Below are positions 6,826 through 15,712 of a stretch of DNA of 64,000 nt, piece after piece. Within the stretch, counting starts at the first letter, position 1. Every line of letters starts with the position of its first letter. Origin of the DNA: Pseudolactococcus sp041800635 (GTDB lineage Bacteria > Bacillota > Bacilli > Lactobacillales > Streptococcaceae); contig CP181259.1 in the NCBI GenBank assembly GCA_047833645.1, positions 1,364,001-1,428,000 of the forward strand, written 5' to 3'. Under the pieces are notes generated by a model. That model searched no databases. It worked only from the letters and a program-made list of their open reading frames with translations, and was not told the DNA's origin. The position numbers were made by a program, and so were the translations under genes.

Positions 6826-8155
6826 ACTAGGAAATAGAAGATTATTATATCGTCATTTGTTAGAAAATAAAATTTACTACCCTATAAAACGTAAAGATAA
6901 ACCCGATAAAATCAAACTACCTAATGTTTACCTCAAACAAAATAAGTACACCATTGTGGTCACTTTTCAGTTAGAGGGTCGACAATTTCAGGATAAGTTT
7001 TTAAATATTGGTGGCGCTTTAGAAGTGATGTACTCTGCAGATATGATGGGGAGAATAGATGAAAAAGGCTATATTAGCTATGTTTATTCTGCGGATACTA
7101 TCTTAGGTCGCATCTCAGCTAAAGATGTACGTGTGGTTGACAAAGGACTTATCCTTATGGAAGATGTCTTTTGGGACTTTGTGCATAATCCTCATCTGTT
7201 AATTGCTGGTGGTACTGGTGGTGGTAAAACGGTTCTCTTACGCTCTATTTTAAATGGACTGCTTAGAGAGGGTCTTGTCGAGATACTAGACCCTAAACAA
7301 GCTGATTTTGTTTCTTTAGCTGAATTACCAGTCCTACAGGATAGGGTGGTTTTTGAAGTAGCTGATATGATTAATAAAATTATTGAGTTTAAAGAAAACA
7401 TGGAAATTCGTTATGCGACAATGCGTCAACTTCAAAAAGAAAAAAATCAAAAAGAGCTAGGCAATTTTCAAGAATATGAATTGAAACCTGCTTTTTTGAT
7501 CATTGATGAGTTTCCCTCTTTACGTGCTATGATGTCAGAAGATAGAGAAATGATGTTAGAAGCTGAGCGGGCTATGGGAGCTTTAAAACAGATTATCCTG
7601 AAAGGTCGTCAAGCGGGCTTCTTTGCGATTATCGCAACTCAGAATGTAAAAGCTGATGATTTACCGTCCACCTTTAAAGATAATATCATGACACGTATTT
7701 CAGTTGGTCGTTTGTCTCAATTCTCATATGAGGTTATTTTTGGGGAAGAAAACAAAAATAAATACTTTAAGTATATTGAACAAATTAATGGCGAACGTGT
7801 TTATGGTCGTGGTTATTATGGTGTATTTGGTAGTCCTGCTAGAGAGTTTTTCTCTCCTGAATTGCCTGACTCTAAAGAGTTTTCATTTTATGATGAGTTT
7901 GAGACTTTAGAAAGGGTTGATTTGGAATTTGATAAGCAAGATGTTGTGATTAAAACTTATACGGCTAAAGAATTATCAGATGAACTGAAACTTGATTATC
8001 GAGTTTTCAAAAAGTATAAGTCTGAGTTTGAAACAGCAGGTCAAGAATTTGATAAAACGTTTAGTACTTCTGATTTAATTATGTTTGAAAGGGCAATTAG
8101 CTATAAGTCGAGTGGTAAAACTTACCAAGTAGCTGTTAGTGAAGCGATATTGTGA
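6826..8155 (+). pseudogene. Coupling protein TcpA/FtsK-type, C-terminal ATPase part
   Basis: This part carries the FtsK/HerA-like ATPase with Walker A GGTGGGKT and Walker B FLIIDEFPSL, and the motif LGRLSQFSYEVIFG-like region expected of Tn916 Orf21-type proteins. A TTG at 6857 could start a 432-residue product, but it has no visible ribosome-binding site and would lack the membrane anchor. The intact protein would link the relaxosome to the secretion channel, so self-transfer is probably lost unless supplied in trans. About 300 bases of inverted repeats separate its stop from the next gene. Confidence 0.85.
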
Positions 8156-8424
8156 TGAAGCAATCAAAAACGAGAACCTTTGAGCGGTGGACTTGTCTGT
8201 GGAACGAGACCGTAAAAGACGTGGCGAAAAGCGGAGCCGTAAGGCGGAAGCGTATTGAGTGCGGTTTTTACGGTCTTGTTACGCAGTTACAAGACCTTTG
8301 CCTGCGTCCGCAAGGGCGCAGGCAAAACAGCTTACACCCCGGATTGTAATACGGGGTGTAACAATATAACCAACTTAATAAACTCTTTATTTAAAGGCTT
8401 CTAGGTAAGCTTGATTGGTTATAT
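8156..8424. other. Candidate origin of transfer with four perfect inverted repeats
   Basis: This 300-bp gap between the coupling-protein and relaxase genes is visibly GC-richer than its surroundings. It holds GACCGTAAAA/TTTTACGGTC (8208-8217, 8266-8275), TTTGCCTGCG/CGCAGGCAAA (8297-8306, 8317-8326), TTACACCCCG/CGGGGTGTAA (8332-8341, 8352-8361) and ATATAACCAA/TTGGTTATAT (8364-8373, 8415-8424). In Tn916 the oriT lies between orf21 and orf20, the same place. The nick site cannot be named from sequence alone, and part of the region may be a single-strand replication origin. Confidence 0.65.
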
Positions 8425-8459
8425 GGAAATCAAGAAAAGATTAGAAAAGAGATTTAAAT

Positions 8460-8660
8460 ATGAAATATTATGCGGTTGTTGTAAAAGGCGAAAATAGCGT
8501 TTTTGATGAATCATACGTGATTGGCGCTAATAGCCTAATGGAAGTTGAAAGTGACATTAGCACACATTATTGTGGTAATGATTTCTCATTAGCACGCTAT
8601 CAGATGACAGAAATTACTAAAAAGGAGTATCTGGTTCATGACGATAGACGAAAGTTTTGA
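8460..8660 (+). CDS. Small hypothetical protein ahead of the relaxase
   Basis: This 66-residue protein begins MKYYAVVVKGENSVFDESYV. I do not recognise it. It is acidic in the middle and has no membrane segment. The start follows a purine-rich stretch (AAAAGAGA), and the 3' end overlaps the relaxase start by 23 bases; the relaxase ribosome-binding site (AAAAGGAG) lies within it. The tight overlap suggests co-translation and a relaxase accessory role (inference only). Confidence 0.6.
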   Translation: MKYYAVVVKGENSVFDESYVIGANSLMEVESDISTHYCGNDFSLARYQMTEITKKEYLVHDDRRKF

Positions 8661-9900
8661 TTTAAAAGGTATTATGAAAAACTACCTTTTATCTCAAAAA
8701 GATGTCGGTAAGATAGTTGGTGTTTCACAAGTATTTATTTCTAATGTGCTTTCTGGTAAAAAAACATTAAGCCCTAAAAAGAAGCAAGTTCTCCTTGATT
8801 ATCTGAGTTACAATTCAAAATATGAGCTAGAAACAAGTGTTGACTATCTAAGAATTAGACTTAAAACTTTGAAGTGGTTTGAAGTGATTGAAGATTTACT
8901 CCTCATGGATAGTAACTTATTCAATATTGATGTATCAAGTATGCACAACTACAACATGAGTATGTCTTATGGCAGTATACGAATTTTACGTCATAGTGAA
9001 AATATTGATATGGGTACACTTGTTGAGTTTAATGGTGGTGGTTGTCGTGAGTTTGAACAGGAACTTAAAGACCAAAATAGAACATGGAAACAATTTTTTC
9101 AAGATTGTTTCTTTTTTTCTATGGAACAAAAAAAAGTATCTAATTTTGAAGATTTAGATGATTACTTAAAATTCACTCGTCTTGATTTAGCGACTGATGA
9201 AATGTACTCTAAAAAAGGTAACTATGATTTACGTAAACTTTATGACAAAATGTTGGCAGGTCAAATTCAAACACCTTTCAGACAATTTTCGTCAAATGAA
9301 AGTTTCTTATACCGAGACGGCGAGTTTATCTCTACTGGCTTATCTTTATATTTTGGTTCACGTAAAAGTAAGTCAATCTATATCAATTTCTATGAAAAAG
9401 ATAAAGAACAATCAATGGTACGTGATTTATATCTTGATGAAATTCATGAATTATACGGTTATAAAAACCGTTATGAAATAAGGTTATTTGGGGATAAAGC
9501 GACACAAGTCATTTTTGATTTCTGGTATAACGATATTCCACTACAAAATTTAGCAGGTCAAATTATCTCTCATTACTTGGATATTAAGGACGATAAAGGT
9601 AATTGGGATATTGAATGGTTAGATGTTTTTGGTTCAGATAAAAGTTATGGCTTTGTCAATAAACCTAGGGAAGTCAGTTATGACCGAACATTAAAATGGC
9701 TTGATTCATCTGTTTTTGCTTCTTTGAAAAGAAACATGGAGATTGATAGATTAACTGGTTCTCGGAAAACAATGGAGTTGTTTAACGAAAAAGAACTTGA
9801 TGAAAAAAATCAACATTTAGTAGATTCTATTGTTAAACAGAAAAAGGAAAGGGCATTTTATGACAACTTCCATGAAATGATTGAACTTGAATATGACTGA
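8638..9900 (+). CDS. MobT-family relaxase (Tn916 Orf20/ICEBs1 NicK-like)
   Basis: This 420-residue protein has an N-terminal helix-turn-helix (SQKDVGKIVGVSQVFISNVL) and a Rep_trans-type relaxase core with FTRLDLATDE and NRYEIRLFGDKA, the conserved acidic and strand motifs of the family. It should nick oriT, stay on the 5' end and start rolling-circle replication and transfer. Its likely target is the inverted-repeat region immediately upstream of the preceding small gene. Length and domain order match Orf20. The next gene overlaps its stop by 8 bases. Confidence 0.9.
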   Translation: MTIDESFDLKGIMKNYLLSQKDVGKIVGVSQVFISNVLSGKKTLSPKKKQVLLDYLSYNSKYELETSVDYLRIRLKTLKWFEVIEDLLLMDSNLFNIDVSSMHNYNMSMSYGSIRILRHSENIDMGTLVEFNGGGCREFEQELKDQNRTWKQFFQDCFFFSMEQKKVSNFEDLDDYLKFTRLDLATDEMYSKKGNYDLRKLYDKMLAGQIQTPFRQFSSNESFLYRDGEFISTGLSLYFGSRKSKSIYINFYEKDKEQSMVRDLYLDEIHELYGYKNRYEIRLFGDKATQVIFDFWYNDIPLQNLAGQIISHYLDIKDDKGNWDIEWLDVFGSDKSYGFVNKPREVSYDRTLKWLDSSVFASLKRNMEIDRLTGSRKTMELFNEKELDEKNQHLVDSIVKQKKERAFYDNFHEMIELEYD

Positions 9901-10216
9901 TTTAACATTATCTGAAATTGAAAAAATCAATGAAGCACGTGAAAGGCGTTTGATTGAAGCTGCTTTAAAAAGCAGCACTCAAAAATTTCGTGGCAGTTAT
10001 GAAGCTAAAAGAAAAATCATGATGAAAAACATCAATAGTGAAGCGTGTCAAATCATGCGTATCAAAATTGATATTTTGTGTGATCATAACTATTTGCGAC
10101 ATGACAGAAGAAAATTTGATTACAGACATCTCTATTATGGTTGGACTAATGCGCAAAAACTGCAAGAACTCAAAAGGTTAATCATTGAATATGACAAATT
10201 ACTCTATCGGGAGTAA
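9893..10216 (+). CDS. Hypothetical protein, relaxase-linked
   Basis: I do not recognise this 107-residue basic protein (MTDLTLSEIEKINEARERRL onward). It appears largely helical with many R and K residues, and no membrane segment or known motif is visible. The ATG at 9893 overlaps the relaxase stop, indicating coupled translation; a TTG at 9881 is an alternative start. Its position directly after the relaxase, and its basic character, would fit a DNA-binding accessory protein, but that is only inference. Confidence 0.65.
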   Translation: MTDLTLSEIEKINEARERRLIEAALKSSTQKFRGSYEAKRKIMMKNINSEACQIMRIKIDILCDHNYLRHDRRKFDYRHLYYGWTNAQKLQELKRLIIEYDKLLYRE

Positions 10217-10294
10217 GTGATTAAAATAATGATTGGGCGGGTATTGAACTTTTAAAAAAAACTAACTTTTAAGAAAATGAAAGAGGTATAACCT

Positions 10295-10579
10295 ATGGCA
10301 AATGCAACACAAGAATATCCAAAAATTGACCCTAAAAAAACTAAACAGTTGATTAGTACTTTAGGGGAGCTGGTAGAAAAACACAATTTTGATGAAGCGT
10401 GGACGATTGCAGGACAGCTAAATAGTATTTTGAAAGAACAAGCTGAGAATTTAAATGGGGCTGAATACAGCGCTTTGGAAGGTGTTATTAAGTCCTATTA
10501 TTCTCTTAATGAACAATACAAAAAGTTCAGTCAACGTACCTATGCTTTTGCACGTAAGGCAAATGATGTAGCGAGTTAA
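10295..10579 (+). CDS. Hypothetical helical protein
   Basis: This 94-residue protein begins MANATQEYPKIDPKKTKQLI. It looks entirely alpha-helical with heptad-like leucines (LISTLGELVEKHNF, LNSILKEQAENL). The start has a good ribosome-binding site (AAAGAGG). No family is recognised; a small helical protein often lies at this point (Orf19 region) in Tn916-type elements. It is part of the transfer operon by direction and spacing. Confidence 0.65.
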   Translation: MANATQEYPKIDPKKTKQLISTLGELVEKHNFDEAWTIAGQLNSILKEQAENLNGAEYSALEGVIKSYYSLNEQYKKFSQRTYAFARKANDVAS

Positions 10580-10624
10580 TCTGAATGTGGGTGGTATTAT
10601 TTTAATCAATAGAAAGAGGACAAA

Positions 10625-11122
10625 ATGCAAATTAATGTTTATGAAATGATTGAAGCTGATAAATTCTTTATCGGTAGTTATCCTGACAATTTTTCAAAAG
10701 GTCGGTGGTTTACTGTTGAGGAGCTTATTTATTCTAGTTATGAAAAAATTGAAGCTGAGTATTTAGATAAATACAATCCTAACGGACAGCCTGAGTTAGA
10801 ACTTGGTGTATTTGATGTAGATAATGTTTCTGGTCTATGGAGTGGGGAATATGATGTTTCATCTTTAATTAATAAATTACGTGAAATTGAGTCAACTGAA
10901 TATTATGAAATTGACTTAGAGATTTACGAATTTACAGAAGAATTTTTTGAAGAAACTGGTATGTCAATTTATGATGTCGCACGTGCAGTTTATTTTGGTA
11001 ATATCAAAGGCTGGAATGATGATTATATCGGTTTCAATGGTTACGGTAACTTTGAGACTTATTCTGAAACAGATTACCAGTCACAAATTGATATGTATGT
11101 AAAAGACTTAGATCTTTTTTAA
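10625..11122 (+). CDS. ardA: ArdA-like antirestriction protein
   Basis: This 165-residue protein is strongly acidic (many D and E, few K and R), as expected of ArdA, which mimics B-form DNA to block type I restriction enzymes on entry to a new host. The segments FSKGRWFTVEEL, EETGMSIYDVARAVYFGN and DDYIGFNGYGNFE fit the family, and Tn916 Orf18 is the equivalent at this position. The start has an AGAAAGAGGA ribosome-binding site. Family assignment is good; activity against host enzymes is inferred. Confidence 0.8.
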   Translation: MQINVYEMIEADKFFIGSYPDNFSKGRWFTVEELIYSSYEKIEAEYLDKYNPNGQPELELGVFDVDNVSGLWSGEYDVSSLINKLREIESTEYYEIDLEIYEFTEEFFEETGMSIYDVARAVYFGNIKGWNDDYIGFNGYGNFETYSETDYQSQIDMYVKDLDLF

Positions 11123-11203
11123 ATTAAGGGGCGCAAATGTCAAAATTTGCGTTCTTATAATAGCAAAACAGAAAGGTTTGTTATATGAAAAGGAGTAAAA
11201 AAA

Positions 11204-12421
11204 TTGAGTGAACAAGAAGAACTCTATTATGAATTAAGTGATATTGCGCATGAAATGAAAATCAGAGTAAGTGATTTAATTATAGTTGCTAAAGAGTTAG
11301 AGTTTGGCGAGGTCAAACCTGATGATTTATTTACTTTATCAGAAGCTAAACAACTCATTGCACGGTATGATGAAAAACAAAACGAGCCTGAAAAAGTGCC
11401 TGAGAAAAAAGACAAAGGTTTACTGAAAAAACTCAGAACTAAGAAAGATGAATTGTTTGCGCCTAAAGATGATAAGAAAAACAAGAAAACTGTTACTTTC
11501 ATCAATAAGCCCAAGAAAAAATTCACACTTAAAGGTTCTGGTACTTTCAAAAGTAAAGTCCTTGTCTATGGCACAATTGGCTTATTATTGAGCTTGTCAG
11601 TTGGCGCAACAACTTTATCCATTATGTCACGGTCAAAAGCATTGTCTAAACCAACTGTCTCAGTTGTTGCTGATAAGCGCTTGTTAAGCGAAACAGACAA
11701 TAAAGTTAATTTCTATATGACTAGCTTTATTAGAAGTTATTTTAACTACTCGTCTCAAAATAATGGCGACTATTTAAAAAATCTAACTGAGTATTTTGGC
11801 GATAATGTCAATATGACTTATCTACCTGAAAATAAAAGTGATATGAAATTAGTATCAAGTACTTTACTTAAAATTGAAAACAATTTAGCTACATATGTTG
11901 TCAATTACCAAGTAAAAGAAAAACCAACTGATAAAAATAGTAAATGGTTTGATAAATCAGTAGAATTTAATATTCCGTTTGCTAGTAAAGCTGACAGATT
12001 TTATGTGTCAGATACACCTTTCGTGACTGCCCTAAGCAAGTTACAAGGTAATAATGTTAAAAAACAAGGTCTGACAAAACAAACACAAGACTATACAGAA
12101 AGTGAAGTTAAAAAGTTTGGCACGTTCTTAGAAGCCTTTTTCACGGCTTATACAACTGATGATAAAACACTTGCCACTATGAGTGCTGATATTGTCGGTA
12201 TTAAAGGCTATAAGTTTGATAAGTTACTTTACACTTATTATGCTAAAGGTGCTTCTGGTACAACAACTGCTGTTGTGACAGTCTCTTTCAAAGACAGTCT
12301 CAATTCAATTCATAAAGAAAATTTTGAGTTGTCAATTAAGAAAAATGGGGATACTTGGTTTGTCAAAACATTAAACCACGGTGTCTCACAAGATTATTTT
12401 AAAGAAGAAAAGGAAAAATAA
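11204..12421 (+). CDS. TcpC/Orf13-like conjugation channel protein (VirB8-like)
   Basis: This 405-residue protein has a cytosolic helical N terminus, a lysine-rich linker, one transmembrane helix (about residues 122-143, LVYGTIGLLLSLSVGATTLS) and two extracellular NTF2-like domains, the layout of TcpC/ConC and VirB8. It would help assemble the mating channel at the membrane. The start is TTG with AGGAG nine bases before it; an upstream ATG at 11185 leads straight to a stop. In Tn916 the equivalent gene lies near the end of the operon, while here it comes before the ATPase. Confidence 0.85.
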   Translation: MSEQEELYYELSDIAHEMKIRVSDLIIVAKELEFGEVKPDDLFTLSEAKQLIARYDEKQNEPEKVPEKKDKGLLKKLRTKKDELFAPKDDKKNKKTVTFINKPKKKFTLKGSGTFKSKVLVYGTIGLLLSLSVGATTLSIMSRSKALSKPTVSVVADKRLLSETDNKVNFYMTSFIRSYFNYSSQNNGDYLKNLTEYFGDNVNMTYLPENKSDMKLVSSTLLKIENNLATYVVNYQVKEKPTDKNSKWFDKSVEFNIPFASKADRFYVSDTPFVTALSKLQGNNVKKQGLTKQTQDYTESEVKKFGTFLEAFFTAYTTDDKTLATMSADIVGIKGYKFDKLLYTYYAKGASGTTTAVVTVSFKDSLNSIHKENFELSIKKNGDTWFVKTLNHGVSQDYFKEEKEK

Positions 12422-12422
12422 A

Positions 12423-12653
12423 ATGACAAATATTTTAAACGCTGTCGCATTACTTATTCTAATCGGTGCTGGTATCGGTGCTTTGAAAGCCTTTGCGAAA
12501 GGCGATAAGACAAACGCATTGATGACTGGCTTAATAGGACTTACAGTATCTAGTATTCTGAGTCCAACTACATTTGAAGCATGGAAAGTAGTGATTAGTT
12601 CTGTAATTTCTGGAGTTGGTAAACTAATTAACGGTATTTCTGGTGCTTTGTAA
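12423..12653 (+). CDS. Small two-helix membrane protein of the transfer channel
   Basis: This 76-residue protein has two hydrophobic segments (about 4-24 and 34-58) joined by a short charged turn (FAKGDKTNA). This shape resembles TcpD- or VirB2-like small membrane proteins found beside TcpE. The start at ATG 12423 follows AAGGAAAAATAAA and lies directly after the stop of the previous gene. The family assignment is inferred from topology and neighbours. Confidence 0.7.
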   Translation: MTNILNAVALLILIGAGIGALKAFAKGDKTNALMTGLIGLTVSSILSPTTFEAWKVVISSVISGVGKLINGISGAL

Positions 12654-12654
12654 T

Positions 12655-13029
12655 ATGGAAGATAAAGAGAGATACCCTGATAGGGATACATTTTCATACC
12701 AATTATCATTAGAAGCACCTTCATATTTACCACCAATCCCTTTGGTTGGCGAAAAGAAATTATCATGGGCTTTCTATTTGATTTTAGAGTTTGCTTTATC
12801 AATGCTTTTCTTTTGGAAAGTGTTGTTTTTCTTTTCGATATATTGGGCTTTCATCTTCTCAGCTTTAATTGCTTGGAACTTTGCTGACCCTGTGGCTGAT
12901 TTAAAGATTGATGGTAAATTCTTTCATAGATATTTGTTTGATAAAATCATGTATTGGTTGATTTACGGTAGAAGAAAAAACACACATTACCTATCACAAG
13001 GTAATCTTATAAAGAAAATAAGGAGTTAG
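12655..13029 (+). CDS. TcpE-family conjugal transfer membrane protein (Orf17-like)
   Basis: This 124-residue protein has two adjacent transmembrane helices (about residues 42-62 and 64-80) and a basic C-terminal tail with YLFDKIMYWLIYGRRKN, typical of TcpE. It should recruit or support the VirB4-type ATPase encoded next. The chosen ATG at 12655 begins one base after the stop of the preceding gene. The spacing (4 bases to the next start) shows tight translational coupling. Confidence 0.8.
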   Translation: MEDKERYPDRDTFSYQLSLEAPSYLPPIPLVGEKKLSWAFYLILEFALSMLFFWKVLFFFSIYWAFIFSALIAWNFADPVADLKIDGKFFHRYLFDKIMYWLIYGRRKNTHYLSQGNLIKKIRS

Positions 13030-13033
13030 AAAT

Positions 13034-15517
13034 TTGAATAAAAGAAATGGGATTGTTGCTTTTCACGGTAATTTGATGTTGCGATCAAATCTTGATGTCT
13101 ATGCAATGTACGAAATTCCTGAAACGATTGTTAATACAGTAGATATTACACTGAAAAATGAATTTAAGGAATTGGTATCTGATACTTTATCTGATTTAGA
13201 AATTTTCGGTGGCTTTGAAGTCTCAACGATTCCATTTTCTACAGAAGCAACACATAATTATAAGTTTTTGGAGCAGGACTTAGCAGAAGATACTAAAATA
13301 TTTGGCTTGTATCTTATGAAAAGGCAAGCTGAGGAGCTTAAAAAACAAATTGGCGAAACTTCTCAGGATAGATTCTTTTTAACTATACCGCTTAGAAATA
13401 ATCATGTGTCACTTGATTTTAAAGACGGTCTTAAAACAGCTATTACTGATTTTTCAAATAGAGTAATGGCAACAATTGGTTCTGATGTTACTTTTGATGA
13501 AGATTGGTATGAACGATTTGAAGCACTCAATCATGAAATTTATCAAACACTGTTACCACTTAATGGCTATATGCTAACGAAAGACCAAACAATTTTTGTC
13601 AATACTGTTCAATACTCACGTGGTATGTCGGTTGACAAAGAACTTGAAGTAATTCAAGTTGAAAATAACATTGATAATTTTGGCAGTGCTGGTGTTAGTT
13701 TTGAAAATTATGGCATCTTAACTTTAAGCGACGGTGCGCAAACAACTTACTTAGCTATATTGCCGATTGCCATACCACCGTCAAACTTATCTTATAATCA
13801 CTTTATCGAAAGACGGCGATTACTAGGTTTTGATACAGAGGTACAAACAAAGGCTATCTTTGCTAAGAAGAATGGCTTTAATTCAATGCAACAACGTGCC
13901 AATCGTGCTAAGCAAAAACATAAAAAAACAAATGAAGATATTGCTATGAGAAATGGCATTGTTCGTGATGAAATCGGACAAGCAGAAGCTCTTTCAGAAG
14001 ATTTAGTAAAAAAATCAAATCGTGGCGAAACAATTATCTCTTATCTTCAATCGCTGTTTGTCTATGATGATGATTATGACCGCTTACAAGAAAAAATAAA
14101 AATCGTCATGCGCAATTTCAAAAAAATTGGTATTGAATTGGCACGTGCTAAAGACGACCAAGTTTATCTCTTTTATAAACATAGATTGACTGAGCCTTTA
14201 TTTGAGAATGAACGCAGATACTTACAAACAACCACAATGGCAGGCTTTGCGGAAAGTCTGTTTTTTACTGGTCAAAAAGTAGGTTCTGATGTTGGCTTGT
14301 ATATGGGTAGAGTGGATTCAAGGTATGATCGTTGGTCTGGTGGTTATAAAGAAGCCCTCCAAAATTCAAGAAATCTTGTCTATTATAATCTGTTACAAGC
14401 TAATAAGTTAGATGTTGAGGGTAAAATTAGCTTTGACGGTCTTGTAAAAGTAACAGGTCAAATGGGCATGGGAAAATCATTCTTTGTTAAGCAAACGTTC
14501 GTTATGAATAGTATTTTGAAAACAAAATTGCTTTACTTTGACCCCAAAGCAGAAGTTAGAAAACAATTCATGAAAGTTTTACATGAGTATGAAAGTCAAG
14601 GTATCTATCCTGAAATTTGTGACTATATCAAACAGATTAATTTTGTGACCATTGACGCTAGAAATTCTGACAATCATGGTGTCCTTGATCCATTAGTATT
14701 CTTGACAGGTCAAGAAGCTAAAAACTTGATTATTTCTATGATTGGCGAGTTTTACGATTTGAAACAAAATGAACAATTTGAAAAAGAATTGTTACAAATG
14801 ATTGAAAAATATCTTGTCTTGCGTGAAAATGGCGAAAAAGTCGGTACTAAAAATATCATGGAAGCCCTCACTAAGAGTGATACTGACAGAGTGAGAATTA
14901 CTGCTGAGTTACTACTTGAAAAAATGAGCAATTCTACTCTATCTCTTTGTTTCTCTGACGGTCAAAATGAAGCAATCAGTATGTCAAAACGTATTTCAAT
15001 TATTGAAGTAACTGGTCTTGAATTACCAACAAGTGAAACAAGTATTACTGAAAATCAAAGACAATCTCTAGTCGCTCTTTATGCTTTAGGACAATTCTGT
15101 TACAAATTTGGTTCTGAAAGCAAGAAAGAATCAATTACTTTCATTGATGAAGCATGGTTCTTTAATATTACTGATGTGGGTAGAGAAATTATTATGAAAA
15201 TCAGACGAACTGGTCGGTCGTTTAATAATTTCTTGGTATTCGTTTCTCAATCTCACAAAGATTCTAATTCAGAATTAGATGATACTGGTTTTGGTACATT
15301 GTTTAGTTTTAACTCTCCGACTGAGACAGATTTAATCTTAGATACTCATGGTATTGTGAAATCAGAAGAAACACGTAAATGGGTGTCTAGCATGTCTATG
15401 GGTCAATGTCTCTTTACTGACCCGTTTGGGCGTACTGAACGGATTACAATTGACGGTATTGTTTCTGAAATCAACCCATTGTGTGACACAATCGAAACAG
15501 AATTAGTCGCTGTATAA
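13034..15517 (+). CDS. VirB4-type conjugation ATPase (Orf16/ConE-like)
   Basis: This 827-residue protein has an N-terminal membrane-associated half and a C-terminal VirB4/HerA ATPase domain. Walker A is TGQMGMGKSFF (about residue 475) and Walker B is SITFIDEAWFF (about residue 705), followed by RRTGRSFNNFLVFVSQ. It energises assembly or substrate passage in the transfer channel. The start is TTG, supported by AAGGAG nine bases upstream and by the close spacing. Length is normal for the family. Confidence 0.92.
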   Translation: MNKRNGIVAFHGNLMLRSNLDVYAMYEIPETIVNTVDITLKNEFKELVSDTLSDLEIFGGFEVSTIPFSTEATHNYKFLEQDLAEDTKIFGLYLMKRQAEELKKQIGETSQDRFFLTIPLRNNHVSLDFKDGLKTAITDFSNRVMATIGSDVTFDEDWYERFEALNHEIYQTLLPLNGYMLTKDQTIFVNTVQYSRGMSVDKELEVIQVENNIDNFGSAGVSFENYGILTLSDGAQTTYLAILPIAIPPSNLSYNHFIERRRLLGFDTEVQTKAIFAKKNGFNSMQQRANRAKQKHKKTNEDIAMRNGIVRDEIGQAEALSEDLVKKSNRGETIISYLQSLFVYDDDYDRLQEKIKIVMRNFKKIGIELARAKDDQVYLFYKHRLTEPLFENERRYLQTTTMAGFAESLFFTGQKVGSDVGLYMGRVDSRYDRWSGGYKEALQNSRNLVYYNLLQANKLDVEGKISFDGLVKVTGQMGMGKSFFVKQTFVMNSILKTKLLYFDPKAEVRKQFMKVLHEYESQGIYPEICDYIKQINFVTIDARNSDNHGVLDPLVFLTGQEAKNLIISMIGEFYDLKQNEQFEKELLQMIEKYLVLRENGEKVGTKNIMEALTKSDTDRVRITAELLLEKMSNSTLSLCFSDGQNEAISMSKRISIIEVTGLELPTSETSITENQRQSLVALYALGQFCYKFGSESKKESITFIDEAWFFNITDVGREIIMKIRRTGRSFNNFLVFVSQSHKDSNSELDDTGFGTLFSFNSPTETDLILDTHGIVKSEETRKWVSSMSMGQCLFTDPFGRTERITIDGIVSEINPLCDTIETELVAV

Positions 15518-15538
15518 AGACTTGAAAGGAAAATATCA

Positions 15539-15712
15539 ATGAAAAACAAAAAATCACTTGTGGATAGGGTATTAGGTGTTGTCATATTCCTTGTATTCTT
15601 TTTAATGATGTTGAAAATGACTGGTCTTTATGAACCGTTCATAAAGACAATTAGATACTTACCAGATTTTCTGAAAGATATTGGTAATTCTTGGAAAGCG
15701 GGGCTTAAATGA
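15539..15712 (+). CDS. Small single-pass membrane protein, 57 residues
   Basis: ATG at 15539 follows GAAAGGAAAATATCA and opens a 57-codon frame beginning MKNKKSLVDRVLGVVIFLVF, with one hydrophobic helix (about residues 11-27) and a polar C terminus. Its stop overlaps the start of the next gene (ATGA), strong support that it is translated. Small membrane proteins at this place occur in related transfer operons; the function is unknown. Confidence 0.75.
   Translation: MKNKKSLVDRVLGVVIFLVFFLMMLKMTGLYEPFIKTIRYLPDFLKDIGNSWKAGLK

Noticed and set aside
8152..8349. 65-codon frame after the coupling-protein gene
   Set aside because: It lies in the inverted-repeat island taken as oriT, has no ribosome-binding site, and its composition follows the GC-rich DNA rather than a protein pattern.
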